From Marinobacter caseinilyticus (lineage in GTDB: Bacteria > Pseudomonadota > Gammaproteobacteria > Pseudomonadales > Oleiphilaceae): a stretch of DNA of 64,000 nt. The DNA is taken from positions 1 through 64,000 of the forward strand of contig NZ_WUQJ01000012.1 in assembly GCF_011074955.1 (NCBI RefSeq), given 5' to 3'. The stretch's first letter is position 1; each line of letters starts with the position of its first letter. The translations under genes were made by a program, and so were the position numbers. Positions 33,978 to 43,524 of this stretch are shown here, piece by piece. The notes below the pieces were generated by a model that was not told where the DNA came from, ran no database searches, and saw only the letters and a program-made list of their open reading frames with translations.

Positions 33978-34526
33978 ATGCAGGTACGCAACTCGGTCGA
34001 TCGTTTCGGCTTTGTAAGCATCAGCCTTCACTGGCTGATAGCGCTTGCCGTGTTTGGCATGTTCGGCCTCGGTTACTACATGGTAGACCTGACTTACTAC
34101 GACGAGTGGTACCGGTCCGCGCCGCACCTGCACAAAAGCGTCGGGCTGCTGCTGTTTGCCGCCGTGATATTCAGAATCGTTTGGCGCTTGCTGAATGCGC
34201 AACCTGCAGCGTTGGCAACGCACAAACGCTGGGAAGTCCTGACGGCCAATCTGATGCACGGGGTGTTGTATGTGCTGATGTTAACGGCCATGGTTAGCGG
34301 GTATTTGATTTCCACCGCCGACGGGTCCGCCATTGAACTCTTCAACTGGGGCCAGGTGCCTTCCGTGACCGGGAACGTGAGATTTGTAGAAGAAACCGTG
34401 GCCGCCGTGCATTACTGGTCAACGTGGGCGCTCGTGGCACTGGCAACGCTCCATGCGATTGCAGGATTGAAACACCATTTTTTAGATAAAGACGATACGC
34501 TCCGGCGAATGTTAGGGCAGGGATAG
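33978..34526 (+). CDS. cytochrome b561 family protein
   Basis: A 182-residue membrane di-haem b-type cytochrome of the CybB family with four membrane helices. Candidate haem ligand histidines are in SLHWLIA, PHLHKSVG, TANLMHGVL/AVHYWS and ATLHAI. Members pass electrons between quinol and soluble or periplasmic acceptors, such as superoxide. It precedes a YceI-family gene by 79 bases in the same direction, a pairing seen in other proteobacteria, which suggests a shared quinone-related role. GGGAGG precedes the ATG. Confidence 0.9.
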   Translation: MQVRNSVDRFGFVSISLHWLIALAVFGMFGLGYYMVDLTYYDEWYRSAPHLHKSVGLLLFAAVIFRIVWRLLNAQPAALATHKRWEVLTANLMHGVLYVLMLTAMVSGYLISTADGSAIELFNWGQVPSVTGNVRFVEETVAAVHYWSTWALVALATLHAIAGLKHHFLDKDDTLRRMLGQG

Positions 34527-34605
34527 TCGGGCGTTTACCCAGGTGCGGAGAGCTGCATCATTAGTGCAACCCAAGCCCATGAGGGCTTGTTAAGGAGATG
34601 TTTGA

Positions 34606-35187
34606 ATGAAGAAGCAACTGTTAGCCTCGGTTTTGTCGATCGCGATGATTGGCGCAGTACAGGCCACCGAACACAGCGGTACCTACGACTTTGATACCAA
34701 GGGACAACACCAGTTTGTGACCTTTAAAATATCGCATCTGGGATATAGCTGGCTGTATGGTCGTTTCAACAGTTTTGATGGTCAGTTTGTCTATGATGAG
34801 GCAAACCCTGGGAACAGTTCAGTGAAGGTCACGATCGATACCTCTACGGTTGACTCCAATCATGGCGAACGTGACAAGCATTTGCGCAGTGAAGATTTTC
34901 TTTATGTCAGCGAATTTCCGCAGGCGACCTTCACGAGCACACAAGTAAACCTGGCGGACAGTGACGAAGCTACCATTGTCGGTGATCTGACGCTTCGCGG
35001 TGTGACCAAGGAAGTGACTCTGGACGTTGACATGATCGGTCACGGTGCGGACCCATGGGGCGGCTACCGGATGGGCTTTGAAGCTGGAACCGAGCTTAAA
35101 CTGGCCGACTTCGGTATACCGACGGAGCTCGGTAAGGCGTCAGAAACCGTAGAAATTATCATTTCGGTGGAAGGTGTGCGGCAGTAA
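34606..35187 (+). CDS. YceI-family periplasmic lipid-binding protein
   Basis: A 193-residue secreted protein with a signal peptide (MKKQLLASVLSIAMIGAVQA) cleaved after VQA, followed by the YceI lipocalin-like barrel that binds isoprenoid lipids such as polyprenyl quinones. Family features are FDTKGQHQFVTFKISHLG, RDKHLRSEDFLYVSEFPQATF and LTLRGVTKEVTLDV. AAGGAG lies just before the ATG. A strong hairpin follows the gene. The exact ligand is unknown. Confidence 0.92.
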   Translation: MKKQLLASVLSIAMIGAVQATEHSGTYDFDTKGQHQFVTFKISHLGYSWLYGRFNSFDGQFVYDEANPGNSSVKVTIDTSTVDSNHGERDKHLRSEDFLYVSEFPQATFTSTQVNLADSDEATIVGDLTLRGVTKEVTLDVDMIGHGADPWGGYRMGFEAGTELKLADFGIPTELGKASETVEIIISVEGVRQ

Positions 35188-35210
35188 GTCATTGCCGGTT
35201 TGGAAATGGT

Positions 35211-35239
35211 GGTCGGGCAGCGAGTAGCGCTGCCCGACC
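35211..35239. terminator. strong hairpin after the YceI gene
   Basis: GGTCGGGCAGC and GCTGCCCGACC form a perfect 11-bp stem with a seven-base loop, 24 bases after the stop codon. There is no T-run, so it may act as an RNA 3' end stabiliser or as a factor-dependent stop rather than a classic terminator. Confidence 0.55.
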
Positions 35240-35362
35240 AAGTTGTGGATCCACGGGTGTTGCCTAAAGCCAGCAGCCACGGATACATGCCTTCGACGGG
35301 GCTCCCTGTGGGGGGGGCGATGTTGGGAAGGAGCCCGGCAGGCCAGGCAAGTCGTTTCCAGC

Positions 35363-37000
35363 TCAGACTCGGAAGCGACCTGTTTGTGTCTTCAGTTCGC
35401 TGGCGTAATCAGCAAGCAAATCGCTAATTCGGTCAATATCGCCCGACCGCTTGGCGCTGTCTGTGGCGAGGTCGTTGATATCGGTAATACTTCGATTGAT
35501 CTCGTCGACGACCTGAGTCTGTTCTTCCGTGGCCGATGCAACACTGGTGTTAATGTCACTGATGTGGGTTATAGCCTCAGTGATAGCGACCAGCTCCACC
35601 TCGGCCTGGGCTGATAACTTTTCAGTTTCCTCGGCTTCTGTACTACCTGTTTCCATCACCGACACAATCTCGGCCACGCCCGTTTGCAAAGTGGTGATCA
35701 TGGTTTGGATATCTGCTGTCGATTTCTGGGTGCGCTGTGCCAGCGTTCTGACTTCGTCCGCAACAACGGCAAAACCCCGGCCCTGCTCTCCGGCTCTCGC
35801 GGCTTCAATGGCGGCATTCAATGCCAGCAAGTTAGTTTGTTCTGCAATCCCCCTAATCACATCAAGCACTTGAGTAATATTCTGAGAGTCATCGGACAAC
35901 CGGCGGATGACCGTTACGGCCGTGGCGATCTGGCCTGCCAACCGCCTGACCTGTTCAGACGAATTGCGTATGATTTTGCCCCCGTTGTCGCCGTTATCCT
36001 GGGCTGTCCTTGCGATCTCTGCCGCCCTGGAGGCGTTTCCGGCCACTTCTTCAATAGCGCTTTGCATTTCGTTGATGGCGGTTGCAACCATTGAGATCGA
36101 GTCGGTCTGGCGCTCAACGCCCTTATTGTTGTCTTTAGCGGCTGTCTCCAGATTTTGTGCACCCTCACCTAACTTATCGCTTAATTGCTGTATGGATGCG
36201 ATCATGTTCTGAAGGTTCGCCAGAACACGATTGAAGCTGCTGGCGAGCTTGCCCAGGTCATCGTCGTTCTCAACGGGGACCCGCTTGTTCAAGTCGCCTT
36301 CACCTTCCGCGATATTGTCCAGTTGCCGACGAATGGTGTTTATTGAACCAATGATCAACTTAAGGAAGACAGTAAACAGTACAATGCTGGCGAGGACTGC
36401 AATGGCAGTGATAACCAGGGTGATGATTCCGCTGCGCTGACCTTCAGTGGAGGCCTGTCGTGCTGTCTCTGCCGCCTCACTGTCAGCCAGCCCGCCGACG
36501 CGGTCGTAATAGTCCCTGAGGGTGGAAAAGGCCGCGCTGGAGTCACCATTGAGCAACTCGCTGGCGCTATCACTCTGGCCGTCACGGGCCAGTTGCATTG
36601 AAGTGGTTGCGAGCTTTTTCCAGGCAGAGTACGCCGCATCGAACCCGTCCAGTTCTTGCGAGACCTTGGTGCCTTTCAGCAGACCCTCTGCCTTGTTCAT
36701 CCGGTCCAACGCCTGTTGCGAGTTTTCTTCGAAATCGTTGGTCAGGGATTGCCCGTCCGCGTTGTTGGCCATTGCTGTAATGAAGGCCATCTGGGCAACC
36801 AGCGCCTGATAGAGGTCTCGGTCGGCATTCAGCACGGCGCTTGACGCGGGCAGAAATCGATCCGCAACCGCATCGGTATTGGAGATCAGGTTGTTAGAGG
36901 TGTAGGTGCTGAACAGGCCTATAAGGATAAGAGCGGATGCTGAAATGGCGAAGGGTAGGGCAATTTTTGTTCTGAGTCCGAGCGATGGTGTAAGCGCCAT
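35363..37000 (-). CDS. methyl-accepting chemotaxis protein
   Basis: A 545-residue chemoreceptor. A first membrane helix (about 13-33), a periplasmic helical ligand-binding domain (about 35-190) and a second helix (about 191-213) precede a HAMP domain (about 215-265) and the cytoplasmic signalling hairpin. The hairpin tip, which binds CheA and CheW, reads [20 protein letters not shown]...[15 protein letters not shown]. The ligand cannot be predicted. It is convergent with the YceI gene and monocistronic; no CheW-binding pentapeptide or CheR tether is seen at the C-terminus. Confidence 0.92.
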   Translation of the reverse strand: MALTPSLGLRTKIALPFAISASALILIGLFSTYTSNNLISNTDAVADRFLPASSAVLNADRDLYQALVAQMAFITAMANNADGQSLTNDFEENSQQALDRMNKAEGLLKGTKVSQELDGFDAAYSAWKKLATTSMQLARDGQSDSASELLNGDSSAAFSTLRDYYDRVGGLADSEAAETARQASTEGQRSGIITLVITAIAVLASIVLFTVFLKLIIGSINTIRRQLDNIAEGEGDLNKRVPVENDDDLGKLASSFNRVLANLQNMIASIQQLSDKLGEGAQNLETAAKDNNKGVERQTDSISMVATAINEMQSAIEEVAGNASRAAEIARTAQDNGDNGGKIIRNSSEQVRRLAGQIATAVTVIRRLSDDSQNITQVLDVIRGIAEQTNLLALNAAIEAARAGEQGRGFAVVADEVRTLAQRTQKSTADIQTMITTLQTGVAEIVSVMETGSTEAEETEKLSAQAEVELVAITEAITHISDINTSVASATEEQTQVVDEINRSITDINDLATDSAKRSGDIDRISDLLADYASELKTQTGRFRV

Positions 37001-37112
37001 GAGTGCTTTCCTAAACTACCAAGTAGGATCGTGAACAAAATAATAGCATGTGCGGAACCAAAGTCACGTTGGTGAACACGCAGGATCGTTCATGGCGATT
37101 GTATCGGCGAAA

Positions 37113-37361
37113 TCAGGGGGAACTGTTCGGCTCGGCGTTCGGGTGTTCGGGCCGGCAGGACTTGCACAGGTGGCGCTGGCGCCAGAACTGAGCGGTAAAA
37201 ATAACCAGCCAGATCAGCAGCCCAGCCCATAAGTAGGGTGCGGGCATTTGAAACCTGCCACTGATCGCGAACTCCACGAGCAACATAAGTACCAGTGCAA
37301 GCACTGCATTGACCATTGCAGTTACCATGGCTTGCCCGCAGGCTTTCAGGTTGCGTTTCAT
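37113..37361 (-). CDS. small membrane protein with a CxxC motif, hypothetical
   Basis: An 82-residue protein starting MKRNLKACGQ with two membrane helices (about 15-33 and 42-60) and a short polar tail containing CKSC. The open frame continues upstream, but the start at 37361 has GGAG five bases before it and is the most plausible. The CxxC could bind metal or be redox-active. I recognise no family. The 400-base stretch to parC holds only a promoter. Confidence 0.5.
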   Translation of the reverse strand: MKRNLKACGQAMVTAMVNAVLALVLMLLVEFAISGRFQMPAPYLWAGLLIWLVIFTAQFWRQRHLCKSCRPEHPNAEPNSSP

Positions 37362-37667
37362 AGGACTCCGCTGATTCTGAAGTGGAAAACGGTCATCTAC
37401 AGTTGGTGTCAGCATACGGCTAGGGTTACCGTCTCTCCATGCGGGAATTCCGCTATTTAAAAGACAGGGCGGGAAGCGCCGGATAAGTCTGTTGGCAATT
37501 CGGCGAGCCTTGAGGGCCTGGATTTCTGGGTTTTGCGTTATCAATGTGGGGCCGCTCGCCGGTAATGGCCCGTCTTGAAAACAGACGGTTGTTGCCAGGT
37601 TGCGAAACGTTGACCGGGGCGGGCCGGCATCACCAACAGACTTATTCTGAGGTTCCTGGGTAAGAGA

Positions 37668-37697
37668 TTGGTGTCCAGCGCCTTGGCTCCATATAAT
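37668..37697 (+). promoter_or_regulatory. sigma-70-type promoter for parC
   Basis: TTGGTG (37668-37673) and a perfect TATAAT (37692-37697) are separated by 18 bases, 64 bases before the parC start. Confidence 0.7.
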
Positions 37698-37761
37698 GAG
37701 CACCCTGAAAGGTTACCGGCGGGTAGCAAACAGAACTCACAACAGAAAATAAGAGGCCCAC

Positions 37762-40056
37762 ATGGCAGAGTTTCAGACAACGGATGAAGGGTTTGAACGG
37801 GTTGCGCTGAGAGATTACACGGAAAAGGCGTACCTTGATTACTCGATGTACGTCATCCTTGATCGGGCACTTCCCAATGTGGGCGACGGGCTGAAACCGG
37901 TCCAGCGGCGCATCGTTTACGCCATGTCGGAGCTGGGTCTGAAGTCGACGTCCAAATATAAAAAGTCCGCTCGAACAGTGGGCGATGTGCTCGGTAAATT
38001 CCATCCGCACGGCGATAGTGCCTGCTATGAAGCCATGGTGTTGATGGCGCAGCCGTTCTCCTATCGTTACCCACTGGTGGATGGCCAGGGCAACTGGGGC
38101 TCACCCGATGATCCCAAGTCGTTTGCGGCCATGCGTTACACCGAGTCAAGGTTGGCGCGGTTTGCCGATGCGCTGCTCAGTGAGTTGGGGCAGGGCACCG
38201 TGGATTGGGTGCCAAACTTCGATGGCACCATGGATGAGCCCTCTACATTGCCCGCGCGCCTTCCTCACGTGCTGTTGAATGGCACCACGGGTATCGCGGT
38301 GGGCATGGCGACGGACATTCCACCTCACAACGTACGAGAGGTCACAACCGCGTGTATACGGTTGTTGGAGGTGCCCAACACCACCGTTGAGCAGCTATGC
38401 GAACACATCAAGGGACCGGATTTCCCGACCAGCGCTGAAATCATTACGCCGCGCAAAGACTTGCTGCAAATGTACGAGACCGGTCGGGGGTCGTTGCGGA
38501 TGCGCGCCCGCTGGGTTAACGAAGGCGGTGAGATTGTCGTGACCGATCTGCCCCATCAGGTATCCGGCAATCGGGTTCTGGAACAAATCGCCCAGCAGAT
38601 GCAGGCCAAAAAACTCCCCATGGTCGGTGACCTTCGAGACGAGTCTGATCATGAAAACCCCACACGGTTGGTTATTATTCCGCGATCGAACCGGGTTGAC
38701 CTCGATGGCCTGATGACGCATTTGTTTGCCAGCACGGACCTGGAAAAAACCTATCGGGTCAATATTAACGTCATCGGCAATGATGGCCGGCCGGCAGTGA
38801 AGGGTCTGCATACCATCCTGACCGAGTGGTTGAGTTATCGTCGTACCACGGTGACCCGCCGACTGCAGTTCCGGCTCGATAAAATTCTGGCCCGGCTGCA
38901 TTTGCTGGAAGGCTTGTTGATTGCCTATCTCAACATTGACGAAGTCATTGAGATCATCCGCACCGAGGACAAGCCCAAGGCCGAATTAATGGCGCGGTTT
39001 GGGCTGTCGCCAGACCAGGCCGAGGCCATTCTTGAGTTAAAGCTGCGCCATCTCGCCAAACTGGAAGAAATGAAAATTCGCGGCGAGCAGGATGAATTGG
39101 CCGCCGAGCGTGACGAACTGCAATCCATTCTGGGCTCTGATCAGCGCCTGATAGCGCTGATCAAATCCGAGCTTGAGGCCGATGCAGAGACTTATGGCGA
39201 TGACCGCCGCTCACCCATTGTGGAACGTGAAGAAGCCAAAGCATTCAGCGAACTTGATTTGGTGTCTAATGATCCGGTGACCGTGGTGTTGTCGGACAAA
39301 GGCTGGGTCAGGGCTGCAAAGGGCCATGATATTGAGCCCGAGGGACTGAGCTACAAGTCCGGCGACCGTTTTGCGATGGCGGCGCGTGGCCGCAACAACC
39401 AGCAGGCCATTTTCCTCGATTCAACCGGTCGGGCCTATTCCATGCTCGCCCATACGTTGCCTTCGGCGCGGGGCCAGGGCGAGCCGCTGACGGGCCGCAT
39501 AAACCCCCAGTCGGGGGCGACCTTTGCCGGGCTACTGATGGGCGAGCCTGCTGAAAAAGTGTTGTTGGTGACCGATGGAGGCTATGGTTTTGTTACCGCT
39601 ATCGAGGAAATGATCAGCAAGAATCGTAACGGCAAGACGCTGGTCAACGTGCCGAAAGGTGCTCGCATCATGGCGCCGATAATGGTGCCACGGAGCGACG
39701 ACCTCTTGTATCTGGCGGCCATTTCCAATGAAGGCCGGATGCTGGTCTTCCCGCTCAGCGAGTTGCCTGAACTGGCCAAAGGCAAGGGCAACAAAATCAT
39801 CAGCATTCCGTCGGCGCGAGTACAGAATCGCGAGGAGTATGTGGTCTCGGTGGCGGTCTTCGGCCAGTCGGATCAACTCCAGATTCGAGCGGGTAAGCGC
39901 AAGATGAACCTGCACTTCGGTGACCTCGAGCATTACCTGGGGGAGCGGGGCCGTCGTGGGCATAAATTGCCGCGCGGGCTTCAGCGGGTGGACGGCATTG
40001 ATGTAGTGAGTGCCGCAACACCGGAAGTCTACGAGGAGTACAAAGACAGTGAGTGA
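37762..40056 (+). CDS. parC: DNA topoisomerase IV subunit A
   Basis: The DNA-cleaving subunit of topoisomerase IV, 764 residues. It has the GyrA-like start ([22 protein letters not shown]), the [12 protein letters not shown] segment with the usual unaltered Ser and Glu, and the catalytic Tyr in AMRYTESRL, followed by the breakage-reunion domain and a C-terminal beta-pinwheel region. AAGAGG precedes the ATG. The stop overlaps the start of serB by eight bases, so parC and serB are probably co-transcribed. Confidence 0.96.
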   Translation: MAEFQTTDEGFERVALRDYTEKAYLDYSMYVILDRALPNVGDGLKPVQRRIVYAMSELGLKSTSKYKKSARTVGDVLGKFHPHGDSACYEAMVLMAQPFSYRYPLVDGQGNWGSPDDPKSFAAMRYTESRLARFADALLSELGQGTVDWVPNFDGTMDEPSTLPARLPHVLLNGTTGIAVGMATDIPPHNVREVTTACIRLLEVPNTTVEQLCEHIKGPDFPTSAEIITPRKDLLQMYETGRGSLRMRARWVNEGGEIVVTDLPHQVSGNRVLEQIAQQMQAKKLPMVGDLRDESDHENPTRLVIIPRSNRVDLDGLMTHLFASTDLEKTYRVNINVIGNDGRPAVKGLHTILTEWLSYRRTTVTRRLQFRLDKILARLHLLEGLLIAYLNIDEVIEIIRTEDKPKAELMARFGLSPDQAEAILELKLRHLAKLEEMKIRGEQDELAAERDELQSILGSDQRLIALIKSELEADAETYGDDRRSPIVEREEAKAFSELDLVSNDPVTVVLSDKGWVRAAKGHDIEPEGLSYKSGDRFAMAARGRNNQQAIFLDSTGRAYSMLAHTLPSARGQGEPLTGRINPQSGATFAGLLMGEPAEKVLLVTDGGYGFVTAIEEMISKNRNGKTLVNVPKGARIMAPIMVPRSDDLLYLAAISNEGRMLVFPLSELPELAKGKGNKIISIPSARVQNREEYVVSVAVFGQSDQLQIRAGKRKMNLHFGDLEHYLGERGRRGHKLPRGLQRVDGIDVVSAATPEVYEEYKDSE

Positions 40057-41257
40057 ACTGGTCCTGATGAACGTGTCCGGCCGGGATAAGCCCGGTCTGA
40101 CGTCGGAGATTACCGGTATTATGGGGCGCTTTGACGTTCGGATTCTGGATATTGGGCAAGCGGTTATTCACGACCACCTGACCTGGGGCATTTTGGCTGA
40201 AATCCCGGATGAGTCGCAGGCGTCACTGGTGATCCGGGAACTGTTGTTTCGTCTGCACGCGCTCGATCTGCAGGTCCGGTTTGCCCCTATTACCGAGGCA
40301 GAGTACCAACAGTGGGCGGCGGGTCGAAACCGTGCCTGCTACATCGTGACGTTGCTGTCCCGTGATATCAAAGCAGAGCAAATAGCCCGGGTCTCTGCGA
40401 TCACCGCGCGTCATGGCCTGAACATCGACAACATTACCCGGCTGTCGGCGCGGCCTTCCCTGACGGCTTCCGACAATCGTATCGCCTGTATCGAATTTTC
40501 AGTGCGCGGCTCACCCGCCGATCCGGAGCAATTGCGCTCTGATTTCCTGCACATTGCCGGGGAAATGAACGTCGATATCGCATTTCAGGAGGACTCCATT
40601 TTCCGCCGTAACCGTCGGTTAGTGGTGTTTGATATGGACTCGACCCTGATCGAGGCGGAAGTTATAGACGAGCTGGCCCGGGAAGCGGGCGTTGGCGATC
40701 AGGTCGCTGAAATTACCGAGCGGGCGATGCAGGGGGAGTTGGACTTCGGTCAAAGCTTTGCCGAACGTCTGGCCTTGCTGAAGGGACTGGATGAATCCGT
40801 GCTGGAGTCTATTGCGGAGCGCCTGAAGCTGACCGAGGGTGCGGAGGACTTGGTGCGTCGCTTGAAATCACTGGGCTATCGCACTGCCATTCTGTCGGGT
40901 GGATTTATGTATTTTGCCAAGCATCTCCAGCAAGTGCTGGGCATCGATTATGTCTACGCCAATGAGTTGGAGATCGAGCACGGCAAAGTCACCGGGCGCG
41001 TTTCGGGTCGGATTGTGGACGGTCAGCGCAAAGCGGAGTTACTCAAGGAGATAGCCGCTCGCGAGAATGTCTCGCGCGAGCAGGTAATCGCCGTTGGGGA
41101 TGGTGCAAATGACCTTCCCATGCTCAGCCAGGCGGGACTTGGCGTTGCGTTTCGTGCCAAGCCCGTGGTTAAAGAATCCGCTCGCCACTCCATTTCAACG
41201 CTGGGGCTGGATGCGATTCTGTACCTGATTGGCTTTCGGGAAAGCGATACTCACTGA
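40049..41257 (+). CDS. serB: phosphoserine phosphatase
   Basis: Completes serine biosynthesis by dephosphorylating phosphoserine. The 402-residue protein has two N-terminal ACT-like domains (about 1-170; the first contains [13 protein letters not shown]) and a HAD phosphatase domain. The nucleophile motif is DMDST (Asp195 and Asp197) and [10 protein letters not shown] supplies the Mg-binding residues. The start is GTG at 40049, with GAGGAG before it, inside the end of parC. It converges with the FimX-like gene, their stop codons overlapping by seven bases. Confidence 0.94.
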   Translation: MSELVLMNVSGRDKPGLTSEITGIMGRFDVRILDIGQAVIHDHLTWGILAEIPDESQASLVIRELLFRLHALDLQVRFAPITEAEYQQWAAGRNRACYIVTLLSRDIKAEQIARVSAITARHGLNIDNITRLSARPSLTASDNRIACIEFSVRGSPADPEQLRSDFLHIAGEMNVDIAFQEDSIFRRNRRLVVFDMDSTLIEAEVIDELAREAGVGDQVAEITERAMQGELDFGQSFAERLALLKGLDESVLESIAERLKLTEGAEDLVRRLKSLGYRTAILSGGFMYFAKHLQQVLGIDYVYANELEIEHGKVTGRVSGRIVDGQRKAELLKEIAARENVSREQVIAVGDGANDLPMLSQAGLGVAFRAKPVVKESARHSISTLGLDAILYLIGFRESDTH

Positions 41258-43335
41258 TCGCCAAAGTCGTAATTCATCTCTGGTACGGGCGCCTGCAGAT
41301 AGTAGCCTTGAATGTAATTGACCCCGGCCTGCCACAGCGTCGCTAGTACGGCGGCGTTTTCAACCAGCGGGATAATGGTGAGTTTGCCGGTGCTTTGCAG
41401 CGATTTCACCATTTCCTTGATTCGCTCTTTCGCGTCTTCGTTTTTCTGGATTTCCTCCGTGAACGAGCCGTCAATTTTCACGTAATCCACGTCGACGTGC
41501 TTCAGTGTATTAAACGGATTCAAGGCACAGCCGAACTGGCAAATTGACACTTTGCAGTGAAGCTCGTGCAATGAGCGCGAGAATTCCTTGGCCTGCTTGG
41601 TGTAGCTGTTGGCATCACCTTCACGAATCTGGAAAATCAGCGAATCACCCGGTAACCGGGCCGCTTTGAGCGCCACGCTCAGCCACGAGGTGAAGGTTTT
41701 ATCCTGCACCGTCTCACCCGTGACGTTGAGAAATAGCCGTGAGTCATGCCCCTTTGAGCGATGTCCTGCCAGTTGTTTTATGGTCTGCAGAATGACCCAG
41801 CGATCAATTTTGCTGGCCATGTCTGAGGGCCCCATGGGCGGCAAGAAATCGTATGGCGAGACATCTTCGTTGTCTTTGTCCAACATGCGCACCAGAGCTT
41901 CGTAGTGTTCCTCGCCTTCACCACGCAAGTTGATGATGGGCTGGAATAATAGGCGGAAGCGGTTTTCATCCAGTGCTTTTTGAATCGCTTCGATGGAGTT
42001 GTCGTCGTCCAGACTCTCAAATTGAGCCGGATTGTATACCACCACCCCGTTGCCGGCGTTATGGCCTTCCAGTTTTCTCACTTCGGCTGAAGCCGTATAC
42101 GCACGACTCATCAAGTCAGAGCCCTTGGGGCTGTTTTCAGTAATCGCCGCCACACCGATGCTGACCGTTAATTGCACGGTGCGTTCGCTGACATCAAACA
42201 GATGGTCTTCCACTTTTTTACGAATGTTCTCGCAGACGTCCGCTAAGCGCTTTTCTTCGCAAGGCTGCGCAAGAATGCAAAAGGCATCATCGCTGAGACG
42301 AGCCAGGGTCATTTGCTCGTCAACCTGGTCCCGAAGTATGGCAGCGAGGTCGCCCAGTACAAGATCCGCGCCGGCAATGCCTGCCTGGCTCTTCATCGCC
42401 ATGAACTCATCCAGAGCAATGTAGGCCAGAGCGCCGTCCTGATGTTTTTCGCCAACCGTGACAATGGCCTTGCTGAGTGCGTCCATCAGATGCTGCCGGT
42501 TATACAGTCCGGTCAGAAGATCCTGACTGCTGATCTTGCGCAGTTTCTCTTCCAGCTCGGCGTCGTTCTGTTCCGGTTGAATCACAATCTGAGTGCAGGG
42601 TTCACCGTCGTAAGTCGCGGAGGACGCGCTCATTTTAATGCGTATTTCGGTGTCGTCACTGCGCCGGGCCACACCATTCATGAAGACCCCATCGGTCTGG
42701 GATTCGGCGAAGGACTTCATGAAGTCTTTATAGGGAACCTGGCTCTCACTGGCGAGCGTATCCAGCAAGGGGATGCAGATCAAGTCGTCAATGTCGTCGT
42801 AGCCGAGAAAATCCATATAGGACTGGTTTGCATAAATATGCATGCCATCGTTGATATACGCGATGGCGTCTTTTGAGCTTTCCAGCAACAGCTGGCAGCG
42901 TTGCTCAGCTTCTCGCAGATGTGACTCCAACGTTCGGCGCTTGCGACGTTCATCCAGCGCAGCCAGTTCGCGTTTGGCCGTCAGAATCACCAGGTCGCTG
43001 TACCCGAATGGCACCGTGTCCTGCGCCCCCGCCTTCATGAAAGCCACCGTGCGGTCTCGACCGAAGTCTTCGGTCAGCAGAATAAAGGGTATATCTTTAT
43101 CGAGTCGACGGATCATTCCGAGTGCATCTTCGGGTTTGAATTCTTGCTCGACGTCACGGGCCAGCAATAAATCCCAGTTGCTGGTTTTTATTGCTTCCTC
43201 AAGATCTTCTTGAGAGGTTACCCGGTGCGCTCGAGTGGCATGCCCGGCATTTCGAAGGAGGCTGATCAGGGTTTCGGCGTCGTTTTGGGACGGGTCCAGT
43301 ATCAGCAGGTGAACCGTTGCGTTTTTTTTCTGCAT
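41251..43335 (-). CDS. FimX-like c-di-GMP receptor (degenerate REC-PAS-GGDEF-EAL)
   Basis: A 694-residue multidomain protein: receiver-like (about 5-125), PAS (about 145-265), GGDEF (about 280-440) and EAL (about 455-690). The cyclase motif is SDDAF (about 348-352) and the EAL domain keeps EAL itself but has CQFG (599-602) where active enzymes have DDFG, and IREGD in place of the Glu-bearing strand. Both enzymatic sites therefore look dead, as in Pseudomonas FimX, a c-di-GMP sensor for type IV pilus polarity. The receiver lacks an obvious phosphoacceptor in the standard place. Position next to serB matches fimX in Pseudomonas. Start at 43335 is the first ATG of the family length. Confidence 0.85.
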   Translation of the reverse strand: MQKKNATVHLLILDPSQNDAETLISLLRNAGHATRAHRVTSQEDLEEAIKTSNWDLLLARDVEQEFKPEDALGMIRRLDKDIPFILLTEDFGRDRTVAFMKAGAQDTVPFGYSDLVILTAKRELAALDERRKRRTLESHLREAEQRCQLLLESSKDAIAYINDGMHIYANQSYMDFLGYDDIDDLICIPLLDTLASESQVPYKDFMKSFAESQTDGVFMNGVARRSDDTEIRIKMSASSATYDGEPCTQIVIQPEQNDAELEEKLRKISSQDLLTGLYNRQHLMDALSKAIVTVGEKHQDGALAYIALDEFMAMKSQAGIAGADLVLGDLAAILRDQVDEQMTLARLSDDAFCILAQPCEEKRLADVCENIRKKVEDHLFDVSERTVQLTVSIGVAAITENSPKGSDLMSRAYTASAEVRKLEGHNAGNGVVVYNPAQFESLDDDNSIEAIQKALDENRFRLLFQPIINLRGEGEEHYEALVRMLDKDNEDVSPYDFLPPMGPSDMASKIDRWVILQTIKQLAGHRSKGHDSRLFLNVTGETVQDKTFTSWLSVALKAARLPGDSLIFQIREGDANSYTKQAKEFSRSLHELHCKVSICQFGCALNPFNTLKHVDVDYVKIDGSFTEEIQKNEDAKERIKEMVKSLQSTGKLTIIPLVENAAVLATLWQAGVNYIQGYYLQAPVPEMNYDFGDQ

Positions 43336-43524
43336 TCCAGGGAGGTCTCTCGCAATACGCTGTTCGTTGTTATGAGAGTGAATCGGCCGCAAAACAGAGG
43401 ACAGCCGTGTGCTCTTTCACAGTGGGTGAATGATGCAGGGGATAATGTTCAATAACAACCCTAAAGGCAGTGCTACCGCGCCATCTTGTGTGAAGGTCGG
43501 CCAAATTTTAGCTTCGTTGCGGCA

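Noticed and set aside
41251..43335. Annotation of the FimX-like protein as an active cyclase/phosphodiesterase
   Set aside because: The key acidic residues of both active sites are replaced, so a receptor role is more likely.
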